DNA from: Candidatus Parcubacteria bacterium
GTDB taxonomy: Bacteria > Patescibacteriota > Saccharimonadia > Saccharimonadales > Saccharimonadaceae
Direction of reading: 5' to 3'
Length of the DNA stretch: 64,000 bases
Assembly: GCA_023432445.1 (NCBI GenBank)
Contig: JAEYUP010000001.1
Coordinates: 496,001 to 560,000, forward strand
The notes below the pieces were generated by a model. It did not search any database. It was not told where the DNA came from and saw nothing but the letters and a program-made list of their open reading frames with translations. Positions 46,334 through 55,991 of the stretch are shown one piece after another. How positions within the stretch are numbered: the stretch's first letter is position 1; every line of letters starts with the position of its first letter. Position numbers and translations under genes: made by a program.

Positions 46334-48835
46334 ATGGGAGCAAAATTGCGAGCACTATATCAAAGAATCGGCCTAACGACGGCAAGTCTCGTCTTGGCAA
46401 TAAGTACATTGACGGCGGCTGTGCCGTTTATTTTGTCGCAGAATGTTGGTGCGGCTAGCCCAACAACAGTTTGTGAGACGGGCGGCTGTACGTACACTAG
46501 CCTTCAAGACGCTATCGATGCGGTTTCTGATGGAACTAGCATCTCTATACAGAGTGATCTGCACACCAGTTCTGAGGTAAGGATTACAAAACCAGTTACT
46601 ATTCGGGGACACGGGTTTACAATATTCCCACTGTTTAGCTTTGTGTCGAACTCTGGGTCAAACTCGGTAATAGAAGTACTCGGAGCGTCGGCGTCTAACG
46701 TAGTTATCAATAACCTTACTATCGAGGGTGTGGGTGGAACAAACATTCACGGAATCAACCTTTACGAGGCTCCACGAGTTGAAGTAACTAACGTTACTAT
46801 TCGTAACAACGACAAATCTGGACTTGTAGTAAACCGTTCGGTAGCAATAGTAGAAAACATTACTACCAGTGGTAACGGCTGGAATGGTATCAACGTAGAC
46901 TCAACTGATGGTATTACTAATTCAAAGCTTCGAATTAAGAACGTTAGCTCTCACTCGGAGACAGCGCCTATTTACATTGATGATACAACTCGTCCTGTAG
47001 AGGTTATCGATGTCCACAATCAGTACAACTATGCACACATTAACCATGAAGGCTCTCACCCTTATGACCGCGTTTATGCTCTAAAGATTGCTGGTCCAAC
47101 TTTAAACACACCAGCTACTGACAGCGTCTTCAAGACTAGCGACCTTCCAAAGACACAGTCATGGACTGCGGTTGCTGGTGCTACTCAGTACCGTTACGAA
47201 AGTTATACAGAAGACCCTACCGTAAATCCATCAGCAACTCCTTTCTATGGCGAGAATCGAACAGGAACTAGCCGAACAATTGGTAATACCGCGCCGGAAG
47301 GTAAGTATTGGTGGAGGGTGAAGGCGACTGTTGGTCCGTTTGAGTCCGAATGGAGCGCCGTACGCACGTTCTCAGTTGATAACACTGCTCCAGTAGTGTC
47401 AATAGCGCAGCCTACAGGCTCTCTGTACAGCTCTAACACAGAAGTGCGCGGAACCGTAACTGACGAAAACCTACGCCACTACTGGGTGCAAGTGAAGCGA
47501 AACGGTTTGGTTGTATACAGCAACACAGTTCTTAGCACTGGTATCTCAAACGAATTACTATATACAGCAAACCTTGATGGTGACTACGAAGTAACTCTCG
47601 CGGCTCGCGATACTGCTGGCGGTGGATCAGGCACGGGTAACCGTAGCGTCGATGCGGTTAAGACTTTTACTGTTGATAAGACAGCCCCAGCGGTTCCTAC
47701 GGATCTGGCATGGACAAACGCTGATGGCTCTATCGTTAACGGCGGGGTCACTAACCTATACAGCGGTACAGCTTCATGGGGCGCAAGCGACAGCGACACA
47801 GTTCGCTACATCTATCGATACTGGAATACTATTTCGAGCTCGCCTTACGGCGCAAGCTCTCCATGGGAGAACCCAAGCCTAACTGGATTGAGTGCTGCTG
47901 GAGTATTTAATCAGGGAGAGGGTACTCACTTCTTCAGCGTCGCTGCAGTCGATCATGCTGGAAACGTCTCAGAATTTAGTGCTCCATTCGAGATTACTTA
48001 CGATGCAACAAACCCAACAGTTCTAGTTTCGGCGACCAGCCCAGCTGGTGGACCAACTGGAACGAGCACAATCTCTGCGACGATTGACGATGCTGTAAGC
48101 TACGAGCTATTTGTCGACGGCGTATCTGTTGCAACTGGCGATGCCACTTTCTCGGACTTTGTCCTTGACACGACAACATATACATCGGGTTCATACGTAG
48201 TTAAAGTTGTAGCGGTTGACGCAGCTGGTAACGTTGGCGAAGGCGAGACTACAATTGTTATCGACAACGACGCCCCTGCGGCTCTTATCACTACAACCGG
48301 CACTCAAGCGACTGCAACCCCAGTTATTGAGGGAACAGTTGACACTGACGCTACTGAACTAGAGTTCTACATTAACGGCGTACTTCAGACAACCGGTCTT
48401 ACCTGGACCACCGGTGACAGCACCTGGTCATTTACCGGTGTAACATTCACCGATGGTGACTACGAACTGTCTATCGTGGCTCGTGATACTTACGGCAACG
48501 AGGGCGGACAGCTAGCTGATATGACCGTTTCTATCCCAGTTATCGAAGACGATCCTGAAACTGAAGAAGACGAGTCTGCACCAGCTACTACAACGACACC
48601 TGGCGAAGTTCTTGGCGACCAGGACACTAACCCTGACTTGACTCCAGAGGACGATGAGCAGGCAGTTGAGGGTGACTCAACTGAGCAGGCTGCTCAGGCT
48701 ACTGACGCTGATAGCGACAACGACAGTTCACTTCTAGGACTCGCTTGGTACTGGTGGGTGCTGATCGGGGCAGCCGTACTAGGTGCTGGATGGTGGATAG
48801 TCGGTGCTATCCGACGACGCGGCGCAGACGCTTAG
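46334..48835 (+). CDS. Surface protein with beta-helix and Ig-like repeats, C-terminal anchor
   Basis: 833 residues. A hydrophobic signal segment (~15-40, ending VGAAS). A right-handed parallel beta-helix region (~45-230) with PbH1-style repeats, e.g. NVVINNLTIEGVGG, VEVTNVTIRNND, LVVNRSVAIVEN. Then four or five bacterial Ig-like domains (~250-740) with the recurrent DNTAPV / DKTAPAVP / DNDAPAA boundaries. An acidic Thr/Glu/Asp-rich stalk (~745-790) follows, and a C-terminal transmembrane helix (LAWYWWVLIGAAVLGAGWWIVG) with a basic RRRG tail. No LPXTG, so membrane-anchored. It is likely an adhesin or carbohydrate-binding surface protein. A ~120-nt untranslated stretch with SD AAGGGAG precedes it. 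Confidence 0.85.
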   Translation: MGAKLRALYQRIGLTTASLVLAISTLTAAVPFILSQNVGAASPTTVCETGGCTYTSLQDAIDAVSDGTSISIQSDLHTSSEVRITKPVTIRGHGFTIFPLFSFVSNSGSNSVIEVLGASASNVVINNLTIEGVGGTNIHGINLYEAPRVEVTNVTIRNNDKSGLVVNRSVAIVENITTSGNGWNGINVDSTDGITNSKLRIKNVSSHSETAPIYIDDTTRPVEVIDVHNQYNYAHINHEGSHPYDRVYALKIAGPTLNTPATDSVFKTSDLPKTQSWTAVAGATQYRYESYTEDPTVNPSATPFYGENRTGTSRTIGNTAPEGKYWWRVKATVGPFESEWSAVRTFSVDNTAPVVSIAQPTGSLYSSNTEVRGTVTDENLRHYWVQVKRNGLVVYSNTVLSTGISNELLYTANLDGDYEVTLAARDTAGGGSGTGNRSVDAVKTFTVDKTAPAVPTDLAWTNADGSIVNGGVTNLYSGTASWGASDSDTVRYIYRYWNTISSSPYGASSPWENPSLTGLSAAGVFNQGEGTHFFSVAAVDHAGNVSEFSAPFEITYDATNPTVLVSATSPAGGPTGTSTISATIDDAVSYELFVDGVSVATGDATFSDFVLDTTTYTSGSYVVKVVAVDAAGNVGEGETTIVIDNDAPAALITTTGTQATATPVIEGTVDTDATELEFYINGVLQTTGLTWTTGDSTWSFTGVTFTDGDYELSIVARDTYGNEGGQLADMTVSIPVIEDDPETEEDESAPATTTTPGEVLGDQDTNPDLTPEDDEQAVEGDSTEQAAQATDADSDNDSSLLGLAWYWWVLIGAAVLGAGWWIVGAIRRRGADA

Positions 48836-48857
48836 GCTTAAAAAACAGACCAAAAAT

Positions 48858-48885
48858 AAAGTCCTCGCATCTAGCGGGGACTTTT
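48858..48885 (+). terminator. Terminator after the beta-helix gene
   Basis: AAAGTCC(TCGC) pairs with (GCGG)GGACTTT around ATCTA, then a T-rich tail. Confidence 0.85.
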
Positions 48886-48929
48886 AATTTACTGGCGCAA
48901 AAAACCTCTTATGCTATACTATTGGTATT

Positions 48930-49844
48930 GTGACAAAAACAAAACAAACATCAGTAAAGAGAAAAGCTCTACCGGCGAAAACGCGGCAACATGCCAAGCG
49001 TTTGTTGGTCCCTCACAAGGCGAATGATTATCGACCGCACCTTATACGTACGCCGGCTATCGTGCTGGTGATTGTCATATCGCTGCTGGTGCAGGTAGTC
49101 TATGGTTTTATCACGACCGGGCACATAGAGGTGTTAGGTCGAGTTTCAAACATCACGACCTCTGAGCTTTTGTCGGGCACTAACCACGAGCGAGCTTCTG
49201 AGGGTCTCGGTGAGCTGAAAATGAACGACTCCTTGAACGAGGCCGCTTTTCGTAAAGCCCAAGACATGTTTGCTAATGATTATTGGGCACACACCTCACC
49301 GAGTGGTGTAAAGCCCTGGAGGTGGTTGGCTGATGTCGGCTATAGATATAGCGTAGCAGGGGAGAACTTAGCGAAGAATTACCCGAACGCTTCGGCGGCG
49401 GTAGCAGCCTGGATGGGGTCTGAAACGCACCGAGCAAATATTTTGAACGATAAATACAGCGAAGTTGGTTTTGCGGTCGTCGACGGCGAGTTAAATGGTC
49501 GTGAGACGACGCTGGTCGTGGCTTTTTACGGCGCTCCGGCAACCGAGGCGGCGGTCCGTGGCTCATCAACACCAATTGAATACGCCGCCCCAGTATCGGC
49601 CGGTGGAACTAACCCAGCTGGCTACTTTGCGACTGCCTTGCAATCGCTCAGCCCAGCAACCATTTTCTGGCTTGGACTGTTGGCGATAGTGTCGATAGTG
49701 GCGGCGGCGGCTCACCATTACCGCGACAAGCTACCAAAGAGCTGGAAGAAAAGCTGGAAGCTTCATCACGGTCTCTATACCTTCCTCGGCATGATGCTCA
49801 TGGGCGTCATGTTGGTCCTGGCTACTGGCGGCGGGTCGATTTAA
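48930..49844 (+). CDS. CAP-domain membrane protein
   Basis: 304 residues, GTG start. A transmembrane helix (~45-66) leads to an extracytoplasmic CAP (SCP/PR-1-like) domain (~85-215), with landmarks LSGTNHERASEGLGELKMND, HTSPSG, VAGENLAKNY and GSETHRANIL. The conserved His and Glu are present. A linker is followed by two further transmembrane helices (~235-255, ~280-300). CAP proteins are common in bacterial surface layers; the biochemical role varies. The extended -10 TGCTATACT ends 9 nt before the GTG, so the mRNA leader is ~3 nt. Confidence 0.88.
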   Translation: MTKTKQTSVKRKALPAKTRQHAKRLLVPHKANDYRPHLIRTPAIVLVIVISLLVQVVYGFITTGHIEVLGRVSNITTSELLSGTNHERASEGLGELKMNDSLNEAAFRKAQDMFANDYWAHTSPSGVKPWRWLADVGYRYSVAGENLAKNYPNASAAVAAWMGSETHRANILNDKYSEVGFAVVDGELNGRETTLVVAFYGAPATEAAVRGSSTPIEYAAPVSAGGTNPAGYFATALQSLSPATIFWLGLLAIVSIVAAAAHHYRDKLPKSWKKSWKLHHGLYTFLGMMLMGVMLVLATGGGSI

Positions 49845-49925
49845 GAAAGCTAGACAACTTTACAAAACAACCCATCTCTGTTACAATTGACTACTGATTG
49901 TTATATTTTAATAAAAGGAATCACA

Positions 49926-50234
49926 ATGACAAAAGCAGTCGTTAAGATCGGTGGCTCACAGTTTATAGCTACCGAAAAAGAGACCCTCCTGGTGGACCTC
50001 CTCCCGGAAGGAACAAAAGAGCTCACGCTTGACGCACTATTGGTCATCGATGGCGACAACGTTACCGTCGGTACACCAACAGTCAAAGATGTGAAGGTTA
50101 CCGCTAAGGTAGTCGAAGACGAAGTAAAGGGCGACAAAATCAAAGTCATCCGATACAAGTCAAAGAAGCGTGTTCACAAAGTGAATGGACACCGCCAGAA
50201 GTACTCGAAAATCGAGATTGTTTCGATAAAGTAA
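49926..50234 (+). CDS. rplU: Ribosomal protein bL21
   Basis: 102 residues from ATG 49926, with SD AAAAGGA upstream. Recognised from KIGGSQFIATE near the start and the basic C-terminal segment YKSKKRVHKVNGHRQKYSKIEI. It binds 23S rRNA in the 50S subunit. The usual partner rpmA (bL27) does not follow; instead there is a terminator and then parA. Confidence 0.95.
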   Translation: MTKAVVKIGGSQFIATEKETLLVDLLPEGTKELTLDALLVIDGDNVTVGTPTVKDVKVTAKVVEDEVKGDKIKVIRYKSKKRVHKVNGHRQKYSKIEIVSIK

Positions 50235-50263
50235 ACTTTCTTTGAGGATTTCAGCCTAAGACT

Positions 50264-50294
50264 AAAGAAGACATCCGACGGGTGTCTTCTTTTA
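50264..50294 (+). terminator. Terminator after rplU
   Basis: AAAGAAGACATCC pairs with GGGTGTCTTCTTT around GAC, then T-rich. Confidence 0.85.
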
Positions 50295-50381
50295 AAGCGC
50301 GCTTCCGAAAGCGCCGTAAGAGAGCTTATTTACAACCCGCATATGTTACAATTAGATCAGTAAAAGAAGAGGGAAATCTCA

Positions 50382-51155
50382 GTGACGACTGTTATTGCAG
50401 TGACAAATCAAAAGGGTGGGGTGGGTAAAACGACCACCGCTATTAATCTGGCGTACTTTTTGGCTAAAGCTGGCCGGTCGACTTTGTTGGTAGATTTTGA
50501 CCCTCAGGGTAACGCAACTAGCGGGCTTGGTGTTGATAAAACTTCGTTGCAGACAACAATGACCGATGTTCTACTGGGGGAAGCTAGCTTAGACGAAGCG
50601 GTTGTTGCAACCGAACACAAGAATTTATTTTTGGCCCCAACAACCTCGATCTTGGCAAATACCGAGGTTGAGCTGGCAAGGGCCGACAAGCGGTTTTCTA
50701 AACTGAAGCAGGCTATCGAGGCGAGCACAAAGGGCTATGACTACATCATCATAGATAGCCCACCGAGCCTAAGTCTGTTGACTGTGAACGGCCTGATAGC
50801 GGCTAAGTATGTCTTACTGCCCGTTCAGGCGGAGTTTTATGCTCTGGAAGGGCTTGGTCAGCTGCTTGAGACCATGAAGCTTATCCGCAAAGGTATGAAC
50901 CCAGGCCTAGAACTGCTTGGCGTTCTACCTACGATGCTTGATAGCCGCACCACACTTAGTAACCAGGTTCATGGTGAAATCAAGCGGCATTTTCCAGGCA
51001 AGGTTTTTGAAACAACTATACCGCGCAACATTCGTCTAGCCGAGGCGCCAAGCCACGGCATCCCCATAGGTGTTTATGACCGCTTTTCTAAGGGTTCCAG
51101 GGCTTACAAGGCCGTTGCTAAAGAAGTTATGGAACGAACAGGAGGCGCAGCGTGA
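50382..51155 (+). CDS. parA: Chromosome-partitioning ATPase ParA/Soj
   Basis: 257 residues. Deviant Walker A KGGVGKTT (~10), Walker B IIDSPPSLSLL (~123) and other MinD/ParA features (DFDPQGNAT). Works with ParB to segregate the origin. GTG start with SD AGAGGGA; an extended -10 TGTTACAAT lies ~30 nt upstream. It overlaps parB by 4 bp (GTGA). Confidence 0.95.
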   Translation: MTTVIAVTNQKGGVGKTTTAINLAYFLAKAGRSTLLVDFDPQGNATSGLGVDKTSLQTTMTDVLLGEASLDEAVVATEHKNLFLAPTTSILANTEVELARADKRFSKLKQAIEASTKGYDYIIIDSPPSLSLLTVNGLIAAKYVLLPVQAEFYALEGLGQLLETMKLIRKGMNPGLELLGVLPTMLDSRTTLSNQVHGEIKRHFPGKVFETTIPRNIRLAEAPSHGIPIGVYDRFSKGSRAYKAVAKEVMERTGGAA

Positions 51156-52027
51156 GCACCAAGAAAGGACTGGGCAGAGGTTTTGACTCGTTAATCCCCA
51201 CGGATCTTTTTGATGATTCTTTTGACCCGACTGCGCAGCAGGACGTTAAGGTCAGCGAGCTCATGGAAGTGCCTATTTCTAAGGTGCACGCTAACCCCGA
51301 CCAGCCTCGTCGCCGTTTTGACGAAGAGGCCCTTCAAGAACTCTCTCTGTCCATAGGTGAGCACGGCGTCCTTCAGCCGATCATAGTCGTCCCCGACCAG
51401 AGAGGCTACATGATAGTCGCTGGCGAGCGTCGTTTTCGCGCTTCCCAGATGGCTGGACTTAACAGCATCCCGGTTATTATTCGTTCTTTGTCAGACCAGC
51501 ATCAGTTGGAAGTCTCGTTGATTGAAAACATTCAGCGTCGTGACCTAAATACCATCGAGACGGCGACTGCATATGCTAAGTTGCGAGACCAGTTCAATAT
51601 GACCAATGAGCAGATTGCCAAGCGAGTCAACAAATCTGTTTCGGCGGTCATGAACACAATGCGTCTTTTGAAACTACCCAAAGAAGTTATTATGGCTATC
51701 GCCGAGGGTCAGCTGTCGGAGGGCCAAGCTCGTCCATTGATCGGTCAGCCCGATGACACCATAGTCCAATTAGTGCCACGTATTATAGCTGAGGAATGGT
51801 CGGCGCGTAAGGTGGAGCAGTATATAGTTCACCTCAAACAAAGCAAAAAGCCGAGCGAAGCACCGGCTACCCAGCGCTACCAAGAGGACGTCCAAATTCT
51901 TAAAAGTCGTCTTGGCACCCCAGTGGCTATTCAGACCAATGCTAAGGGCGCAGGCAAGATCACCATTTCATTTGCAGACGAAAAAGAGTTTGAGCGTATC
52001 AAGAAGCTGATACAGCCGCAGGGCTAA
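51152..52027 (+). CDS. parB: Chromosome-partitioning protein ParB/Spo0J
   Basis: 291 residues. N-terminal ParB/sulfiredoxin-like CTPase domain with PDQPRRRFDEEALQELS and GERRFRAS; the helix-turn-helix (LTNEQIAKRVNKSVSAVMNTMRLLKLP-like segment, ~145-170) binds parS. C-terminal dimerisation segment. I searched for a parS-like 16-mer (TGTTNCACGTGNAACA) near the genes and saw none. Overlaps lepB by 4 bp tail-to-tail. Confidence 0.95.
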   Translation: MSTKKGLGRGFDSLIPTDLFDDSFDPTAQQDVKVSELMEVPISKVHANPDQPRRRFDEEALQELSLSIGEHGVLQPIIVVPDQRGYMIVAGERRFRASQMAGLNSIPVIIRSLSDQHQLEVSLIENIQRRDLNTIETATAYAKLRDQFNMTNEQIAKRVNKSVSAVMNTMRLLKLPKEVIMAIAEGQLSEGQARPLIGQPDDTIVQLVPRIIAEEWSARKVEQYIVHLKQSKKPSEAPATQRYQEDVQILKSRLGTPVAIQTNAKGAGKITISFADEKEFERIKKLIQPQG

Positions 52028-52623
52028 AAGCCGCGGACCTTATCGAAGGGGAAGATCCTAAAGGAGACCGGCCCGACGATGTCGTACAGTGGGATTGTAC
52101 CCATGCCATTTCTAGAGTCAAAGGAATAGGTGCCTTCACGGTGATCGCCTGATACGAACAATTCACCGCTAGGAACAATTTTGTCGATTTCACCTGTGGT
52201 TGGACTGCCTGGTTCGCCTCCATTTTGGTCGTCAGGATTGAATCCGCGCGGGTTTTCGTCGTTGTAGACGGTAAATGTACCGTTTTTTAGTACTACGCGT
52301 TCGCCGGGCAAGCCTATGACTCGTTTAACTACGTACTCATCGTCAACGCCTCGGCTGTAGTGAGGGTTTTTAAAGACGATTATCTCGCCTCTGGAAGGTA
52401 TATATGACGTGCCGCTAAGCTGGGCCAGGGTCGCTGGTAGTCGGTTTACTATCAGGCGGTCACCGGTGTACATAGTGGGCTCCATGCTTGGGCCGACAAC
52501 GTTATAACTACGAAAAACAAAGTTGTTTATGAGAATTGTGCCGATTACGACGCATATAACGAATATAACAAGACCTAGGGCGTCTTTCATGACAGGGTGG
52601 CGGGTAAAAAATGAAGCTTCCAT
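52024..52623 (-). CDS. lepB: Signal peptidase I
   Basis: 199 residues. One N-terminal transmembrane helix (~13-33); catalytic Ser in GPSMEPTM (~40), catalytic Lys in YVVKRVIGLPGE (~97), and box E SGDHREGTYSFDSR near 160. Cleaves signal peptides of the secreted proteins found across the window. The promoter TATAAT lies 11 nt before the ATG, giving a ~4-nt leader. Confidence 0.94.
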   Translation of the reverse strand: MEASFFTRHPVMKDALGLVIFVICVVIGTILINNFVFRSYNVVGPSMEPTMYTGDRLIVNRLPATLAQLSGTSYIPSRGEIIVFKNPHYSRGVDDEYVVKRVIGLPGERVVLKNGTFTVYNDENPRGFNPDDQNGGEPGSPTTGEIDKIVPSGELFVSGDHREGTYSFDSRNGMGTIPLYDIVGPVSFRIFPFDKVRGF

Positions 52624-52712
52624 GAACTCTGGTTATTATACTTGAGTGCAAAGTGAAATGCCACTTATGCTTCAAAACGTGAGCAGTATCGTCTATAATG
52701 ATACGAGTATTT

Positions 52713-54341
52713 ATGAAAAAACAACGATCTTCTATAGACGGGTTTATCCCTAGGCGACCCGGCAGTGAACTAGGGGAGCTACATGCCCACAAGGACCCTG
52801 ATGGAGCTATAAAACCGATCGACCGTACACTTCATACTGGCGATAACGACTCTACTGATATAGTCGGTGTCCCCAGGGCCGGCAAAGAGCTTGGCCGTGA
52901 CGACATTTTTGACTCACTGCGCGACATTGACGAGTCAACTGCCGAGGAGACCAAGAAAGAGCGCCGCCGCCGCAAAAAAGAAGCTAAGATTGCTCGTCCA
53001 AAGCGCAAACTCACTAAGATCATAAAATGGTCGGTGCTTGGCCTGCTGCTCACCGGGCTAATAGTGGCCGGTTACATATTTGTAAAAGGTTATATTGCCG
53101 GAAACAATGTATTTGAGGGTAATATTTTTGACGTTATCACCAAGAGTGATCCTTTGAAAAAGGATGACAATGGTCGTAGTAACTTTTTGGTGTTTGGAAC
53201 GGCCGAAGATGACGAAGGTGGAATGCACGGCGGTGCGAACCTGACTGACTCAATCATGATATTGAGCGTCGATCAGGAGAAAAACGACGCCTACATGATC
53301 AGCCTGCCGCGCGATCTTTGGGTTCAGTATGCGGAGGCTTGTAGCGTTGGCTACCAGGGTCGCATTAACGCTGTTTATTTTTGTGCCTCAAACGACGGCA
53401 AAGACGAGGCGGCTGGGGCCAAAGCTCTAAGCGAAAAGGCTGGTCAGATCACCGGCTTAGATATTCAGTATTATATCCACCTTAACTTTACGGCCGTAGT
53501 AGAAGCGGTTGATGCGGTCGGTGGAGTCGATGTAACCATAGAGAGCAGCGACCCGCGCGGTATCTTAGACCGCAACTTCGACTGGAAGTGTAATTTTACT
53601 TGCTTCTATGTGAACTATAAAAATGGACAAAAAGTCCACCTCGATGGTGAGCACGCCCTTGCCTTAGCGCGGGCTAGAAACGCAGCCGGTGGATATGGCC
53701 TACCGAACGGAAACTTTGACCGTGAGAAGAATCAACAGATGATCATAAAAGCCTTGCGCGACAAAGCCATGAGCGCCGGGACCCTTACTAATGTCGGTGC
53801 AGTCACGGGGCTGATAGACGCGCTGGGCAATAACCTTCGTACCAATATTCACGCCAAAGAGATTCGAACATTGATGGACCTTGGCACTAAGATTTCGAAC
53901 GACAGCATAGTGTCGCTGAGCCTGAATGAAGAAGGTAATATGCTGGTTATGACTGCTAACCAAAATGGACAGAGCATTGTTCGCCCAGTGGCTGGACTAC
54001 TAGATTATTCTCAGATCCAAGCCTATGTTAACAAGAATGTCACGAGTGATCCGTTTGTGCGCGAGGACCCACACGTCTCAGTACTAAACGGGTCAGACAC
54101 CGCAGGAGTGGCTGGTGTTGAGGCCGATAAGCTTAAGGCGCTCGGTTTTACGGTTGATACAGTCGGTAACGCACCGAGCGGTAGCTACGACCGAGTAGAG
54201 GTTTACCAGATTAGCGCTGACAAGCCGGCAACCGCCGCTAAGCTACAGCAAATTTATAGTGTTACTATCAAGACGACAGCTCCACCCGCCAGTGTTGTAG
54301 GCGAGACTGACTTCCTAGTGATCATCGGAAAGGCATCATAA
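52713..54341 (+). CDS. LytR-CpsA-Psr (LCP) family protein with LytR_C domain
   Basis: 542 residues from ATG 52713 (the ATG at 52698 lies in the -10 box). A long cytoplasmic N-terminus (~100, Arg-rich), a transmembrane helix (~107-128), the LCP catalytic domain with DSIMILSVD, SLPRDLW and the Arg-rich ALARARNAAGG, and a C-terminal LytR_C domain (~455-540, VSVLNGSDTAGVA...). LCP enzymes transfer anionic polymers from lipid carriers to peptidoglycan. The promoter TTCAAA-17-TATAAT gives a ~7-nt leader. It overlaps the next gene (TAATG). Confidence 0.9.
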   Translation: MKKQRSSIDGFIPRRPGSELGELHAHKDPDGAIKPIDRTLHTGDNDSTDIVGVPRAGKELGRDDIFDSLRDIDESTAEETKKERRRRKKEAKIARPKRKLTKIIKWSVLGLLLTGLIVAGYIFVKGYIAGNNVFEGNIFDVITKSDPLKKDDNGRSNFLVFGTAEDDEGGMHGGANLTDSIMILSVDQEKNDAYMISLPRDLWVQYAEACSVGYQGRINAVYFCASNDGKDEAAGAKALSEKAGQITGLDIQYYIHLNFTAVVEAVDAVGGVDVTIESSDPRGILDRNFDWKCNFTCFYVNYKNGQKVHLDGEHALALARARNAAGGYGLPNGNFDREKNQQMIIKALRDKAMSAGTLTNVGAVTGLIDALGNNLRTNIHAKEIRTLMDLGTKISNDSIVSLSLNEEGNMLVMTANQNGQSIVRPVAGLLDYSQIQAYVNKNVTSDPFVREDPHVSVLNGSDTAGVAGVEADKLKALGFTVDTVGNAPSGSYDRVEVYQISADKPATAAKLQQIYSVTIKTTAPPASVVGETDFLVIIGKAS

Positions 54342-55147
54342 TGGAGTTTCTAAAATCAGTTCGGCGCCGACGCTCACTACTTAGCGAAGTTATATACATG
54401 GGGTTAAACGTCGCCCTGGCGGTAGGCGTAGCTTTGATTATTTTCTACACTGGCTCTATCTGGATGGCTATCACGTTGGTGGTGCTCAGTAAGTGGCGTG
54501 TTTTTGCGGTCCGTCCTCGCTATTGGTGGGTTAACTTACAGTCAAACCTGGTCGACTTTATTGTCAGCATAAGCGTAGCCGTGCACCTTATGATAGTAAA
54601 TGAAGCTGCCCTGGGCGGGTCTTACAAGCTTCTGCTAATGGCTTTATTGACACTACTTTACATAGCTTGGCTACTTTACCTCAAACCGCGGTCAGCCCGT
54701 CATATGGTATCGATTCAGGCAGGTGCGGCTATATTATTTGGTAGCTCGGCCTTGTTTGCCGTTTCCTACGCTTGGCCAGTGTCGGTGGTGGTCTTGTTCA
54801 TGTGGCTGATAGGCTACGTGGCCGCTCGCCATACTTTAACTGCATTTGATGATGAGACGCATGCTTTCTTTTTGAGCTTGGCCTGGGGGTTGGTATTTGC
54901 AGAGTTCGGCTGGGTGGCTTACCACTGGACGGTCGCTTACTCTATACCGGTTTTCACAAGTGTTCAGATGCCACAAATATCAATTATCATGACCTTAATC
55001 GGCTTCGTGTCTTATAAAGTCTACGACTCTTTCTACCGTAACGACGGCAAAGTCCGGTCTAACGACGTAGTGCTGCCGCTACTACTAACACTTAGTATCA
55101 TCGGATTATTGCTACTTTTGTTTAACCGTGTCGGAACGGCTATCTAA
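54341..55147 (+). CDS. Multi-pass membrane protein, coupled to LCP gene
   Basis: 268 residues, about seven to eight hydrophobic helices across the length, N-terminal Arg-rich cytoplasmic segment (SVRRRRSLL). No enzyme motif recognised. It is coupled to the LCP gene by TAATG and convergent with prmC (8-bp overlap). It could be a partner in wall-polymer ligation or transport, but that is only from position. Confidence 0.75.
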   Translation: MEFLKSVRRRRSLLSEVIYMGLNVALAVGVALIIFYTGSIWMAITLVVLSKWRVFAVRPRYWWVNLQSNLVDFIVSISVAVHLMIVNEAALGGSYKLLLMALLTLLYIAWLLYLKPRSARHMVSIQAGAAILFGSSALFAVSYAWPVSVVVLFMWLIGYVAARHTLTAFDDETHAFFLSLAWGLVFAEFGWVAYHWTVAYSIPVFTSVQMPQISIIMTLIGFVSYKVYDSFYRNDGKVRSNDVVLPLLLTLSIIGLLLLLFNRVGTAI

Positions 55148-55991
55148 GCTTTTCGAACAGCAGGCCATAACCCTCGTTTTTAGCTAGTATTAACCCCTCG
55201 TTGGCCGCCTCTTTGACTATGGCGCCGTGTTGTTCGGGGTCGGCTTCCAAAATCAGATAACCACCTTGCATGAGCTTGATTCTAGTTTGTTTGATGAGTT
55301 GTTTTATCAAGGCCAGCCCATTATCGTCGGCAAATAGGGCTGCTGCTGGCTCATGGTCTGTTTCGGGCGATCTTTCCCATGATTTATCAACGTAAGGTAA
55401 GTTGGCGATAATGACATTAGCCACATGAGGATAATTTTCTAGCAAGTCGCTTTCAATTAGGGATACGTCGGCCTTAAGTGCCTCGGAATTTTTTTCGGCG
55501 ACAGCTAGGGCGTAGCGGTCGTTATCAAGTAGGGTAACTTCGCTGGACGGCGATATAAGTTTTATGACAATGCCGAGAGAGCCACTGCCGGTGCCGACGT
55601 CGACTACACGGTAGGGTGTCTCTGGACTGGGGTTGGTGGGAACGGCTATTGACTTAAACAAGTCTATTAATACCTCTGATTCTGGTCTAGGTATCAAGGT
55701 GGCGGTAGTCACTTTGAACTGATAGCCGTAAAACTCTTTATGACCGACGATATAGGCGACTGGTACGCGGTCAAGACGGAGGTCGATCCGGGCTCTAGCT
55801 ATATCGACAGTGCGTGAATCGAGAATGTCATCAGAGTGGGCGTGAAGCCAGGTTCGCGACTGCCGCAGGGTGTGTGCCAATAAAACCTCAGCGTCGAGTT
55901 TTGCGGACGGTATGCCAGCAGCAGCTAGCTGTTCTGAGGCCCAGACCAACCAGTCGTTAATCGTTGGTTGTGAGGGAGAGTTCTCGTTCAT
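55140..55991 (-). CDS. prmC: Peptide chain release factor methyltransferase PrmC
   Basis: 283 residues from ATG 55991. N-terminal helical domain, SAM-binding motif VVDVGTGSGSLGIVI (~115) and the catalytic NPPY-type motif, here NLPY (~185), followed by VDKSW. It methylates the Gln of the GGQ motif of release factors. ATG 55991 lies inside the end of prfA (35-bp overlap), so the pair is coupled; the order prfA-prmC is conserved in many bacteria. Confidence 0.92.
   Translation of the reverse strand: MNENSPSQPTINDWLVWASEQLAAAGIPSAKLDAEVLLAHTLRQSRTWLHAHSDDILDSRTVDIARARIDLRLDRVPVAYIVGHKEFYGYQFKVTTATLIPRPESEVLIDLFKSIAVPTNPSPETPYRVVDVGTGSGSLGIVIKLISPSSEVTLLDNDRYALAVAEKNSEALKADVSLIESDLLENYPHVANVIIANLPYVDKSWERSPETDHEPAAALFADDNGLALIKQLIKQTRIKLMQGGYLILEADPEQHGAIVKEAANEGLILAKNEGYGLLFEKLR

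Noticed and set aside
50295..52030. parS site near parAB
   Set aside because: No 16-mer close to TGTTNCACGTGNAACA was seen; it may lie outside the window.
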